Positions 24,682 through 34,800 of a stretch of 64,000 nucleotides of DNA are shown here, one piece after another; position 1 is the stretch's first letter; the number at the start of each line of letters is the position of its first letter. This DNA comes from Flavobacteriaceae bacterium YJPT1-3 (GTDB lineage: Bacteria > Bacteroidota > Bacteroidia > Flavobacteriales > Flavobacteriaceae): positions 1,405,501 through 1,469,500 of the forward strand of contig CP123444.1 in NCBI GenBank assembly GCA_029866965.1, written 5' to 3'. Position numbers and translations under genes: made by a program. The notes under the pieces were generated by a model. That model saw nothing but the letters and a program-made list of their open reading frames with translations, searched no databases and was not told where the DNA came from.

Positions 24682-24889
24682 AGTTGAAGTGATAAAAAGC
24701 ACATTTGTCCATTTATAGTAATCACAGCGAAAGCCGGATATAACTTCTTATATTAAAGAGACATCACCCGATCACCATACCTGTCATGGAGAGTCGCTAA
24801 ACTAATGGCTTGAGTACAAGCGCGTTTTACAGCTTAATGGAACCCTGAAAAAGAATGGGAATGTCTAGCTAAAACCAATATGCATTAAA

Positions 24890-25525
24890 ATGGATAAAAG
24901 AGAATTTACAAAACATCTAAAAGAATACTGGGGACTTGACGAATTCAAGATTGTCGGCAAAGGGGCTGGCGCTGTTTCTTTCGAGAACGGGGAAAAGGAA
25001 ATTCTCCTTTCCTACAGCAAATTTCCTGGTAAGTTTATTCTATCTCCGGGACTACTCGGTTTCGTAAGTTTTCCCGAGGTTGAAGAAATTCTTGAAAAAT
25101 ACTACACGAGACACTCTGTAGGATACAATTTAAAAACCATTTACACTACAAGCAGAAGAGTAGAAGACTTTGAGTTACAGACTATAGCAACACTGGAGGA
25201 TATTGAAAAAGCGACACCTAACTATCGAGAGATGCTCGAACTAGATATTTTTCCATTTTTTGACACCTACACTTCTTTGGAAAAAATAGCGTCAAAAATA
25301 GATTCTTTATCACTCAATAAACTATCAGATTTCATATTTAGTCCCTTACATCTGCGGATAATGACTATCAAAAGGCTTGTAAGAGATAAAGACTGGGAGT
25401 CATATGCAAATGAAACCATGAGAATATATAAAGAGCAAGCGACAGGCAAATACAAAGCGTCCTTTGAACCCTTTTATAGATTTTTACCGGATCTATTTGA
25501 AGAACTAAAAAATATGGAAGTTTAA
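24890..25525 (+). CDS. Unknown protein, paralogue of 24034-24681
   Basis: 211 residues, sharing the motifs listed for the preceding gene. The copies end with the same residues and are followed by related sequence (TTTAAAGT then a short similar run), so the duplication once included the start of the next gene. It is seven bases before the following gene and looks co-transcribed with the 25533, 26066 and 26570 genes. Function unknown. Confidence 0.7.
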   Translation: MDKREFTKHLKEYWGLDEFKIVGKGAGAVSFENGEKEILLSYSKFPGKFILSPGLLGFVSFPEVEEILEKYYTRHSVGYNLKTIYTTSRRVEDFELQTIATLEDIEKATPNYREMLELDIFPFFDTYTSLEKIASKIDSLSLNKLSDFIFSPLHLRIMTIKRLVRDKDWESYANETMRIYKEQATGKYKASFEPFYRFLPDLFEELKNMEV

Positions 25526-25532
25526 AGTAGAA

Positions 25533-26072
25533 ATGATGTTAAAAACAGGGTCAAAAATACATGCCATTCACAGCCAAAGCTACATTGAACTTTTGGAGCT
25601 CAAGGAGCATAATTACGGCAGACTCCTTTGGAAATTTGAGTTTGTGGTGGAAGGACAGCCGGTCAAAGACCAATTCATCAATGAGCAGGCCGCATTAGTC
25701 GCTGAGTTAGAAGGATTTCAGATAGACTCCCCTGATGGAGCATACCTTTTCCTTCCCTTAGCGAGTGGTTTTTTGCTTTATGATCGCGCAAATAAAGTAT
25801 ACAAAAAGTTACCAAGGCCCAGCGGAATAGGAGCAAATGCATTTAAGAGTAATTCATTTAATTCTTCATTTTTGACCCTGCGGTTTCAGCATGAAGTCCT
25901 TGTTTTCTCTTCAGCCACTAATCATTCATTCAATTTGGTTTTTGATGCAGAGAAAATTATGCTCTTGAACGCTCAAGTAGAGAAAGACAATTTGCTACTC
26001 GAGCTTAAAGGTTTGGAATCGTATGAAAAGAAAGAGATCATGTATAAAATTCCTAATGGGTTGAAATGGTAG
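25533..26072 (+). CDS. Unknown soluble protein
   Basis: 179 residues, beta-rich by composition (KSYIELLELKEHNYGRLLWKFEFVVEG ... LPLASGFLLYDRANKVYKKLPRPSG). No motif or family recognised. It overlaps the next gene by seven bases, which suggests coupled translation. Likely part of a four-gene unit with 24890, 26066 and 26570. Confidence 0.65.
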   Translation: MMLKTGSKIHAIHSQSYIELLELKEHNYGRLLWKFEFVVEGQPVKDQFINEQAALVAELEGFQIDSPDGAYLFLPLASGFLLYDRANKVYKKLPRPSGIGANAFKSNSFNSSFLTLRFQHEVLVFSSATNHSFNLVFDAEKIMLLNAQVEKDNLLLELKGLESYEKKEIMYKIPNGLKW

Positions 26073-26566
26073 GAAATAAGAGTACTTACGTAGGCACCTT
26101 ATTCAAGTCAGAAAAACGCTATCAAATGAAACGTTTTAATGATAGAGGCCATTATGAGATTAATCAAAATTATATATACTTATACCGGTTTAAAGCTCAA
26201 CTATTCATTCTTTTGGGCGACAATGATGAGCATAAGATTAGCCTAATGAGCAGACTGAAGCATGAGCCTGATAGATTGATTCATAAGAGTGATTTTGATC
26301 GTCGTCTCTTGTCCGAAGGAAGACTGTTTGGAGATTTTGATCATGCGTTTCTTGCGAGCTTTTTCACCAACTGGCACGATCTGGTTTTTAAACGTAAAGA
26401 GGTGAAATATGAACTTCACTCTTGTGGTCTTGTTGGCGAAGCGGTTAACGAAGAACTTTTTAAAGCTAAGTTTTACAATTGCTTTGGAGAAGTCATTTTT
26501 GATGAATGTAATTATCACTTGATATACGAAGGAGATCCTCAAAAGACAGCATTAGATAATAACTAA
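26066..26566 (+). CDS. Unknown protein, paralogue of 27303-27761
   Basis: 166 residues. Shared with its paralogue: NDRGHYE, YxYLY(R/K), (G)xNDEH, SRLK, LFGDFD, WHDLVFKR and the C-terminal K(A)KFYNCFGEVIFDECNYHLIYEGDP. No signal peptide or membrane segment. Family and function are not known to me. Confidence 0.65.
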   Translation: MVGNKSTYVGTLFKSEKRYQMKRFNDRGHYEINQNYIYLYRFKAQLFILLGDNDEHKISLMSRLKHEPDRLIHKSDFDRRLLSEGRLFGDFDHAFLASFFTNWHDLVFKRKEVKYELHSCGLVGEAVNEELFKAKFYNCFGEVIFDECNYHLIYEGDPQKTALDNN

Positions 26567-26569
26567 ATC

Positions 26570-27124
26570 GTGAAAAAAGGGATTCAAAACATACCAGAAC
26601 CACTACGGAAGCGTCGAGGTGTTCGAGCCTTGATTACGCTTTACTTTGGTCTAATCCCGCTTGGTTTTGGAATTTTTGGGATGTATTCTCTTTTGGATCA
26701 AAATGTTTATACCTATGAAGGCATTGATTATACGATGCAATATGAAACTGAATGCGGTAAGAATATTAAGTCAGAGCATTGCCTTACGGTGTTTCTCAAT
26801 ACCGCGAGGTTAGGAGCTTTACTCAGCAATAAGGAATTGGATCGACTGTTGATTAGTGCCAATCATTTGGCGTCAGAAAAATATGGGAGCGTCAAACAAG
26901 GCGTCGCAGCCCTGAACTCAAATCAGCTCCCAATCAGCCTGGAGCACAATGGGCAGATGATAAGAGAAATGAGTATAAATGGAGAAGAGATTATCAAGCC
27001 GAAATACGGATTTCTTTGGGCAGCACTCTTTATCCTCATTGGATTGATTTGGATTGGAGGACACATTTGGTTTATAAAGACTGATCCGTATGAAGTGTAC
27101 GGTAAGTCATCCAAGCTAAATTGA
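26570..27124 (+). CDS. Unknown membrane protein with two transmembrane segments
   Basis: 184 residues from a GTG start. Membrane helices at about 22-44 (ALITLYFGLIPLGFGIFGMYSLL) and 145-167 (FLWAALFILIGLIWIGGHIWF) enclose a domain of about 100 residues with two Cys (ETECGKNIKSEHCLTVF) that probably lies outside the cytoplasm. Three bases after the previous gene, so likely co-transcribed. A small open frame of 30 codons (27127-27219) follows and is probably a remnant. Confidence 0.65.
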   Translation: MKKGIQNIPEPLRKRRGVRALITLYFGLIPLGFGIFGMYSLLDQNVYTYEGIDYTMQYETECGKNIKSEHCLTVFLNTARLGALLSNKELDRLLISANHLASEKYGSVKQGVAALNSNQLPISLEHNGQMIREMSINGEEIIKPKYGFLWAALFILIGLIWIGGHIWFIKTDPYEVYGKSSKLN

Positions 27125-27302
27125 ATATGGAGGCGAAGGCAGTAGAACTAATTAGGCTCAGAGAAAATACGGACTTAAAGGAGTTTCTTATAGAGGCTAA
27201 CTATTTTAAAGTAGATTAAAGTTAAACCGCCAAATTCAATGGTAGTTCTGATATTTGCCTAAATTAGATTGATTTCTTTAAACTAAATACTAATTACACT
27301 GG

Positions 27303-27761
27303 ATGGTACTGGGTAATTTATTCAGGTCAGATCATTTGTATGATTTGAAGATTAATAATGATCGTGGTCATTATGAAATGATTCAAGTCTACTTGTATTT
27401 GTACAAATACAGGCATCAATTTTTTTTAACGATAGGATCGAATGATGAGCACCAAACCAAATCGTTAAGTCGTTTAAAATTAATAGAAAATAAGATAGAA
27501 TTAAAATTTAATTATGACACTCAAGTATTCTCTGAGGGGACTATGTTCGGTGATTATGATGCTCATTTTTGTATAGATTTTTCAGTTGAATGGCATGAAA
27601 TCATTTTTAAAAGGGCGGATTTTGAGTATCAAATTAGATCGCTTGGAATGGTAGCCTTAAAGTCAAAAAAGAAAGGATTTAAGGCTCAGTTTTACAATTG
27701 CTTCGGAGATGTTCTCTTTGAAGAGTGCCACTATGATTTGATTTACGAAGGCAATCCTTAG
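27303..27761 (+). CDS. Unknown protein, paralogue of 26066-26566
   Basis: 152 residues, starting at an ATG (27303) or at a frame slightly upstream. It aligns along its full length with the 26066 gene and ends in the same HYDLIYEGNP. The DNA is much more AT-rich and diverged, so the copy is old. Isolated, with degenerate DNA on both sides. Confidence 0.6.
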   Translation: MVLGNLFRSDHLYDLKINNDRGHYEMIQVYLYLYKYRHQFFLTIGSNDEHQTKSLSRLKLIENKIELKFNYDTQVFSEGTMFGDYDAHFCIDFSVEWHEIIFKRADFEYQIRSLGMVALKSKKKGFKAQFYNCFGDVLFEECHYDLIYEGNP

Positions 27762-28416
27762 CGAGCTGAATTGGCACATGATTAAAACGTGATAAACTTC
27801 AATTACACCACCGAGTTCAAAGCCTTATTGCTGACTCACTCTCATTGGGCATTACGGAGTTGCATAGTTGAATTCGTTAAGTGCCAACTAAGAACAAAAC
27901 GAGAATTACAATGGCGATAAATCTAGATCTATCTGAATTTTTGAGACAAACAAAATAGAAACCTTTTTCGTTTTGCTATAGGAACTAGATGCTTGCGAGA
28001 CCTTGGGCATGAGCATCCCTCTTTAGTTAGGACAGTTTAGCTGCTAATTTAAGTTCAGATTAATAGTTTAAGCAGCTGTTTTTACGATAAGGTAAGAGCA
28101 TTAAGAAGAATTACAAATGCTAATGAAGTTGATATAATGAGTTCGGCAATCTTGAGCAAAGTATTCGTGACAAGAGATTAAAAAATATCCAAAAGCGTAT
28201 CGAAATTGACGATTCAATTTTTTTTATAGAATTATGAAATTTCTGAACGTAATATAAATATTTTGGAACCCTCGAGATCTTCTAATTGAATTTGAAGGTA
28301 AAGTATTGCTTGACGGTGCAGCTATTCTAGGGAGTTTTTTAAAAATGGTAAAATAAATAATAGTGAGCGAGTCTATTATACTATGTAGAAATCGCTAACA
28401 AATAATATTATCTCAA
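27762..28416. other. Degenerate stretch with relic coding fragments
   Basis: 655 bases without an intact gene. The only protein-like piece I see is 28258-28356, FWNPRDLLIEFEGKVLLDGAAILGSFLKMVK, which lacks a start (stop just upstream). The rest is AT-rich with no clear signal. Confidence 0.45.
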
Positions 28417-28917
28417 ATGACCCCTAAAGAAAATCAAATCGTTGAAAAATTAAAAGCAGGAAAAAGTCACATTCTTGCTTCTTCCCGCATTACTTTGCTT
28501 TGGTGGTCCATCACCTTCCTCTCCGTCTCTTTTTTAGTGATTTCAGGAGCCCTCTTGAATGCCCATTTCACGGGAGGTACAGAGCTTAACTTAGCAATAC
28601 CTGCAGCCCTGATCATAATTGCTTTAGTGTTAAGCTACTTAGCATTTAAGGTAAACTCCTTAGAAATTACAGCTACCACGTTCATAGTACGAGGTCGATT
28701 TCAAAAGGTGATCTTTAATCATGAGGACTTGAAAAAGGCCAACTGTTTCAGTATTGCGCTCAAAGACCCACTCAAAATTGCTTTTTACACGTCCATTCAA
28801 TTCAACCAGAAAAACACGGTGAAAACATACTACATCTTAAATACGTCTAAATTGTCTGATGATTTCGTAGAGTATCCTGATTTGTTGCTCAGGAGGATTA
28901 AAAACACAAAACCATGA
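28417..28917 (+). CDS. Unknown membrane protein with PH-like C-terminal half
   Basis: 166 residues. Two membrane helices at about 26-48 (ITLLWWSITFLSVSFLVISGALL) and 58-80 (LAIPAALIIIALVLSYLAF) are followed by a cytoplasmic part beginning NSLEITATTFIVRGRFQKVIFNHEDLKKA, reminiscent of the bacterial PH-like domain of small membrane proteins. Function unknown. It stands alone between degenerate regions. Confidence 0.6.
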   Translation: MTPKENQIVEKLKAGKSHILASSRITLLWWSITFLSVSFLVISGALLNAHFTGGTELNLAIPAALIIIALVLSYLAFKVNSLEITATTFIVRGRFQKVIFNHEDLKKANCFSIALKDPLKIAFYTSIQFNQKNTVKTYYILNTSKLSDDFVEYPDLLLRRIKNTKP

Positions 28918-29294
28918 CTTTAGCTTAAGGGTTCAGTAAAATTGTGAAGAGCTATGCTTCTATCTTTACCTATACCGAACCTTCATAGCACGTCCTTCGG
29001 TGGCTCTATAAAATCTTGGGTCACTAGCAAGTCTTGTATTTTTTCAGGAATATAATGAATATCATGTTCGCGCAGGTAATTGCCAAATGGGCGCAATGAA
29101 AAAGATATTGGCGATTGGCGATGAGGCCTTCAATTACCGATAATCGTACACTGCGCTCAATAGGTTTGTTTAATAATTTGAAACTTAGATGCCGTAGGAA
29201 GTATGCCGATTATAATTCAAAATAGCACTAGTTTCTACAGTTACGAGTTAAATTTACCCTGGGTAAAAAAGTAATAAAATGTAAATAGTAAGTT
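28918..29294. other. Degenerate stretch with a leftward relic
   Basis: On the reverse strand 29084-28983 reads GNYLREHDIHYIPEKIQDLLVTQDFIEPPKDVL and then a stop: a protein-like C-terminal fragment without an upstream part. Nothing else is recognisable. Confidence 0.4.
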
Positions 29295-29756
29295 TTGAGA
29301 TTAATAGGTAAAGAATATCGTAACCTTAAGCCCGTCAGAAGCAAGCAGATCGATGACGTTCAAGGCACACTTTATGATGACTCTCTTCATTATTATTTTT
29401 TGATCTTAGATAATATCCACTGTGCTAGATACGCTTCTACAGCTCGCGGCGAAAAGGATGAGATGATTTTCGGTAGGATTCCAAAGGACAAGCATAAAAG
29501 AAAAATTGATAATCTCAGAAAACTTGTTCCCAATGATCCAGTGACTGTTGGCACCTATTCAATCCAGGGAAAAACCCTGAAGGCAGAATGGCGCTTTCAC
29601 GAGAATACCAAAGTTAATTTTATAGGTTTCATAATCAATGATGGACTGGCGATAAAAGGTACTTTTTACCTAAATGAAGAAGTCTCTCTTGAAGAGCAAC
29701 TTTATTTTGATGTAATGCAAACTCTTCCTGAAAATGGCACGTTGGATGAATTATAA
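29295..29756 (+). CDS. Unknown protein
   Basis: 153 residues from a TTG start, so the true start is uncertain. Soluble and beta-rich (DDSLHYYFLILDNIHCARY ... VGTYSIQGKTLKAEWRFHENTKVNFIGFIINDGLAIKGTFYLNEEVSLEEQLYFDVMQTLP). No family recognised. It is the last gene of the accessory island. Confidence 0.55.
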   Translation: MRLIGKEYRNLKPVRSKQIDDVQGTLYDDSLHYYFLILDNIHCARYASTARGEKDEMIFGRIPKDKHKRKIDNLRKLVPNDPVTVGTYSIQGKTLKAEWRFHENTKVNFIGFIINDGLAIKGTFYLNEEVSLEEQLYFDVMQTLPENGTLDEL

Positions 29757-30094
29757 AGAAAACCAAATTTTGGAAAGGCGCGAATTAGGGTAAAGCTATG
29801 CTTGTTTCTTCAATAATCACCCTGTGATAATGGTCTAAAACGCTTCTCTCAATCAGTTTTTTTAAATAATTTGACTAGAATTAGTTACCGAAGGCTCTTC
29901 TCAATATGCAGTAATGAGAAACAAAGAATCTTGAAGGAAGAGATGGAAAATGCCTTGGAATACTTGAGAGTATGCAGCCATACGTATCTCGAAAATGGGG
30001 TAATCTCGATTGAATTACGCCTTCTTCAGCAATACTCCTGAAGGGATATAGGTTAGCCTATAGGGACTTCTTATATTTACGTCAAAATCGCTGC
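29757..30094. other. Non-coding stretch between island and manA
   Basis: About 340 bases; no protein-like frame, no RNA gene and no clear promoter seen. TATATTTA about 20 bases before manA is one base away from TAnnTTTG. Confidence 0.4.
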
Positions 30095-31060
30095 ATGTAT
30101 CCACTTCGCTTTGAACCCATATACCATTACCGGATATGGGGCGGCAACAAATTAAAGCACCTTCTAAACAAGAAAGGAGCAACTGAGCATGCCGGGGAGA
30201 GTTGGGAGATCAGTGGTCTGGAGCACAATGAAACCCGAGTCGCTTCGGGAGTATTTCAAGGGCTCACCTTGCGTGAACTCTGTGATCAACACGGACCCGA
30301 ATTGTTGGGCGAGCAAGCATATGCCCGCTACGGCAATGAATTCCCGCTACTGATCAAATTTATCGATGCAGCCGAACCTCTTTCCATTCAGGTGCATCCT
30401 GATGATACGCTTTCGCGAAAGCGGCATCAGGCTTCAGGAAAAAATGAGATGTGGTATATCATGCAGGCCGATAAGGACGCCAGCTTGATCATGGGATTTA
30501 AAGAAAAACTGAGTCCGCGAACCTATGAACGGCTCTTGGAAAAAGGTGCGATAGAAAGCTACTTGAATGAAGTCCCTGTCAGAGAAGGAGATGTCTTTTA
30601 CATTCCGAGTGGTCGGGTACATAGCATTGGCAAAGGCATTTTATTGGCAGAAATTCAACAAGCCTCTGATATAACCTATCGTATTTATGATTTCGATCGT
30701 GTGGATGCAGCTAGCGGAAAGAAGCGAGCGCTGCATACGGCTCAAGCCCTGGAGGCCATAGATTTTGATCCCCTAACCGAGTTTCAGACGACCTATACGG
30801 CTCAACCCAATGAAAAAACAAGCATACTTGATACCGTTCACTTTAAAACCGAATTGATAACCCTTGATGGCAAAATGAGTATGGATCAGAGTGATGAGGA
30901 TGCATTTAAAATATGGATCGGCGTACAGGGTAACTGTTTCGTTCAGTGGGAAGAAGAACAATTTTCTTTAGATCGCGGAGAGACGCTGCTGATCCCCGCC
31001 GCGCTAGATCGCCTGACCTTGAGCGGTCAGGAGGCCAAGATCCTGGAAGTTACCTTATAA
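30095..31060 (+). CDS. manA: Mannose-6-phosphate isomerase, class I
   Basis: A 321-residue cupin-type isomerase interconverting mannose-6-phosphate and fructose-6-phosphate. Zinc ligands are visible as QVHPDD (Gln99, His101), KNEMWY (Glu near 119) and SGRVHSIGKG (His near 175). The start MYPLRFEPIYHYRIWGGNKLKHLL is typical of the short class I form. It feeds mannose into glycan synthesis or allows its use as carbon. The palindrome GCTTTCGCGAAAGC at 30409-30422 encodes LSRKR next to the zinc motif. Confidence 0.92.
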   Translation: MYPLRFEPIYHYRIWGGNKLKHLLNKKGATEHAGESWEISGLEHNETRVASGVFQGLTLRELCDQHGPELLGEQAYARYGNEFPLLIKFIDAAEPLSIQVHPDDTLSRKRHQASGKNEMWYIMQADKDASLIMGFKEKLSPRTYERLLEKGAIESYLNEVPVREGDVFYIPSGRVHSIGKGILLAEIQQASDITYRIYDFDRVDAASGKKRALHTAQALEAIDFDPLTEFQTTYTAQPNEKTSILDTVHFKTELITLDGKMSMDQSDEDAFKIWIGVQGNCFVQWEEEQFSLDRGETLLIPAALDRLTLSGQEAKILEVTL

Positions 31061-31100
31061 GAAAACCAAGTAAGTAAATTTTACGTAAATAGAGTATAGT

Positions 31101-31664
31101 ATGAAGATTCACGAGCTCATCAGATCCCGAAGATCCATTTTTCCGGATCAATATGTCGATCGCCCTGTGGCTAAAGAAGACATCGAGATGATGTTAGAGG
31201 CGGCCAATTGGGCGCCTACGCATCGTAAAACGGAACCCTGGAGATTCAAAGTGGTCCAAAAACAGGGTTTGGTTCAGCTGGGTGAGTTTTTATGCAATAA
31301 ATACAAGGAGACTACTCCTAAGGATAAATTCTCTGAATTCAAGCATAAAAAGATGCTTCAAAACCCCCAAAAAGCAGGGGCAGTCATCTTGATTTGTATG
31401 CAGCGGGATGAAAAAGAACGCCTGCCGGAATGGGAAGAGATCGCTGCGACCGCAATGGCGGTACAGAATATGTGGCTGACCGCAACTGAATTAGGGCTGG
31501 GCGCGTATTGGAGTAGTCCGGGATTGATCCAATACATGCATGAATTTGTGGATCTCGCACCGGGTGAACGCTGCTTAGGTCTGTTTTACGTAGGGCATTA
31601 TGAAGGCGAACACCCTGAAGGCCAAAGACAAGACATAGCTGAGAAAGTGGAATGGATATTTTAA
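31101..31664 (+). CDS. Nitroreductase family protein
   Basis: A 187-residue FMN-dependent oxidoreductase: IHELIRSRRSIFPDQYVDRPV (FMN-binding RSRRS), AANWAPTHRKTEPWRFKVV, and ATAMAVQNMWLTATELGLGAYWSSPG. Members reduce nitroaromatics, quinones or flavins with NAD(P)H; the physiological substrate is unknown. It starts 40 bases after manA and may be co-transcribed with it. Confidence 0.88.
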   Translation: MKIHELIRSRRSIFPDQYVDRPVAKEDIEMMLEAANWAPTHRKTEPWRFKVVQKQGLVQLGEFLCNKYKETTPKDKFSEFKHKKMLQNPQKAGAVILICMQRDEKERLPEWEEIAATAMAVQNMWLTATELGLGAYWSSPGLIQYMHEFVDLAPGERCLGLFYVGHYEGEHPEGQRQDIAEKVEWIF

Positions 31665-31724
31665 GAATAAGAGTTAAGATTTTGTTTATAAAAAAAGAGC
31701 ATGAATTGCAATAATTAAAAATAA

Positions 31725-31757
31725 TTGTGTATTTAAACGATATATTACGTACTTTTG
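31725..31757 (+). promoter_or_regulatory. Promoter of the giant adhesin operon
   Basis: TTG (31725-31727), 22-base spacer, TACTTTTG (31750-31757). The start would fall near 31764, leaving a leader of about 110 bases. Confidence 0.6.
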
Positions 31758-31833
31758 TCGATACTGGCATACTCATCGGTGTTGGTAAAAGCATTTATGA
31801 TTAAAAAAATACTTTTATACCGAGCGCTTTTAT

Positions 31834-31852
31834 AACCGTTTGCCCAACGGTT
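31834..31852 (+). promoter_or_regulatory. Hairpin in the leader of the giant adhesin gene
   Basis: AACCGTT / AACGGTT with a TGCCC loop, 21 bases before the start codon. No T run, so not a terminator; it may affect translation or mRNA stability. Confidence 0.45.
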
Positions 31853-31872
31853 GTATATTCGAACCTACTTAA

Positions 31873-34800
31873 ATGAAAAACTCAACCCCGAAGTTTTTTA
31901 AACGAAGCCTCATCTCGTGCAAAACGAATGCATGGATACTTTCCCTGTTTTCCTTATTCTTTCTTGGAGCAACGAGATCTGCTCAAGCACAAACGCCCAT
32001 TACTTCGATTGATGCCACTTACGTGGATGTCAATGACTCTTCAAATAATTATTCCATTGCCGGTAATGGTACTACAGGGGCTTATCCTGCTGGAACGACT
32101 TTTAATTTAGAGTTCTCCTCAACCACTACTACTGACAATAATTTTGTGATTGGAAGTTCTGTAACCGCTGGCGGAAGTACCTGGACTATTCGAGGGCTCG
32201 TGACCGATTTTTGGGTGCGCAGAAATGGAACGGCTAATGGACAATCCAATCGGCAAATTATCTGGTTCGAAACAGAGTCCTCTACCGGGAATACTCGGGT
32301 CTTACGTCCGTCGTATACGCCTTCAGTAGAAGAATCCTTTAGAAGTTTTAGATTAAACATTGGTTCGGACAATACCTTCGTAAACGCGACAGCAGGCTCC
32401 GCTCAGTTCAACAATATCGAGCGCTTTGATTTTATCAATTCCAGAGCCTTTAGAACCCCAAACCCTGCGAATGCCGGATTCCCGATTTTCGAACGTAACG
32501 GTAATGATCCTTTCAAGATTGCCGCCGTTACCGCCATTGACGCGAGTGGAAACCCTACGGCATTTGGCAGTATTCTCACTGTGGGTGGTGGGGCTGGCAC
32601 CTGGGGTACAGCCAATTTAAAACAAGTCAGTTACGTCATTTTCCAAAAACAAGATGCCGATACGAATTTAAGACCTGCGGAAAATGGAGGTCCTCAGCAA
32701 GTACGCGGTACGGTGATCACCTTTGCAGATCTAGGCATTGCACCTAATCAAGTATTGTATGGCTATGTGTTGTTGCCTAATGACGCAACGTCCACCGATT
32801 GGACACTGAATCCCACCAATACCAGTAATGCAGATGGTGGAATGGATGCTTTTCCGGGAGGGGGAATTGTCGACTCCGATAATAGTGTAGAATTTTTGGC
32901 GGCAGAACTCATCGCCAATGCCGATGATTTTAGTGGTTCGGAGATCAATGGTCCGTCTGGAGGGAGTACGCCAAGTGTATTTACGAACGATACTTTCGAT
33001 GGAAATCCTGTTACCGCTTCTGATGTAACGGCCACGTTGACCAATAATGGAGGTATCGGCGGAGCGGTCATCAATAGTAACGGAACCATCACTATCCCTT
33101 CCGGTACTGCTGACGGTACCTATACATTAACATATCGTATTTGTGAGGCAGGAACACCTACCAACTGTTCCTCCAATACAGCAACAATAGTGGTGTCGTC
33201 TAATCAGGACACAGATGGTGACGGGATATTGGATACGGACGATCTGGACGATGATAATGATGGGATCCCCGACACTGAAGAGGGAACAGGCAATTTTGAT
33301 GGTGATCTGGCGACCAATAGTGTTGATTTGGACAGTGACAACGATGGAATCTATGACGTAGTCGAGGCCGGAGGAACGGATAGCGATAATGACGGAATTA
33401 TCGATGGTTTTGTAGATGCCAACGGAAATGGTCTTAGTGATCAGGTAGATCCAGCCTGTACGGGTCCGACTAACGTACCAGGTAGTGATGCGACAGCTGT
33501 AGAATCCTCCGTAAGTGTTGGAAATCCAGGTAACGCCATAGGCTCGGATAATGCATATGCCCGCCTAAATGCAGAAACAGATCAATTAGTGATCGATTTA
33601 GGGCGCATCGTTCCTAGCGGGACTAACATATTTGTTGAGGCAAGAAGAACCGGAAACAACGCCAACAACTCCATGGGAGTTTGGCAGAATGACCAACCCA
33701 CAGGCACTTTCACCAATGGTGCAGGATACCTCTTTCCTAATCGAAATGTGGATTATGAAGCGCAATATACCCTCAATGCGGACGCCCGATATATAGCAAT
33801 TATCTTCCTCAATCGAGAAAATGGTGAAATACGAGTGGACAACGTCCGCTACGAAGCCTTCACCATAGATCCGTGTAATGGAGTAGTGGGCACCCCACTA
33901 ACCCCTCCCAATACCGATGGTACGGATGGGCCGGATTATTTAGATCAGGACAGCGACGACGATGGTTGTACGGATGCTTTTGAAGCTGGATTTACCGATG
34001 CTGATTCCGATGGAACCATCGATGGTACCGGAATCAATGCAAACGGCACGGTAGCAGGAAGTGATGGGTATACCGGTACTACGCCTGAGGTAACCTCCGC
34101 AGGTACAGATACCGATGGTGATGGTATTGCGGACGCTTGTGACACCGTATATGAAATTAATATTGCAAGTCCGGCGCCTATCAATGAAGGCGATGCCGGA
34201 ATTACGACCTTGAATTTCCCAGTGACTATCGATGCCGCTGATCCTTCAGCGCCAATCACCGTAGATTACACAATTTCCGGGGGTAATGAAGACGGCACTA
34301 CAGGGACCTTGACCTTCCCAGCAGGAACTACCACCCTGACACAAAATATTGCGGTGACCACTAATGGAGATACCGCAATCGAATCAGACGAGGCTGTGAC
34401 GGTCACGCTGAGCAATGCCAGTTTGAACAGCACGATTAATACGGCTAACGGGAATAGCAGCTTTATTGATGATGATCAGGCGATCGTAAATATAGACAGT
34501 CCTGCCAGCCAGCCAGAAGGAGATGTCGGAGTAACCACCATCAATTTCACAGTCGCCATCAGTCAATCCGACCCGGATAATGACATTTCAGTGAACTACA
34601 GTATTTCTGGAGGTAATGAAGACGGAACTACAGGAGTATTGACCTTTTTTGCAGGGACTGCGGTACTTTCACAAACCATAGCCGTAACCACCAATGGAGA
34701 TACTGTGGTAGAAGCTGATGAAGCGATTAGTGTAACCCTGACGGGCACCAGTAGTAACGCCGTTATTGGTACCGCTACAGGTAATAGCGCTTTCACGAAT

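Noticed and set aside
27127-27219. 30-codon frame MEAKAVELIRLREN...
   Set aside because: Too short to support; probably a leftover of a decayed gene after the membrane protein.
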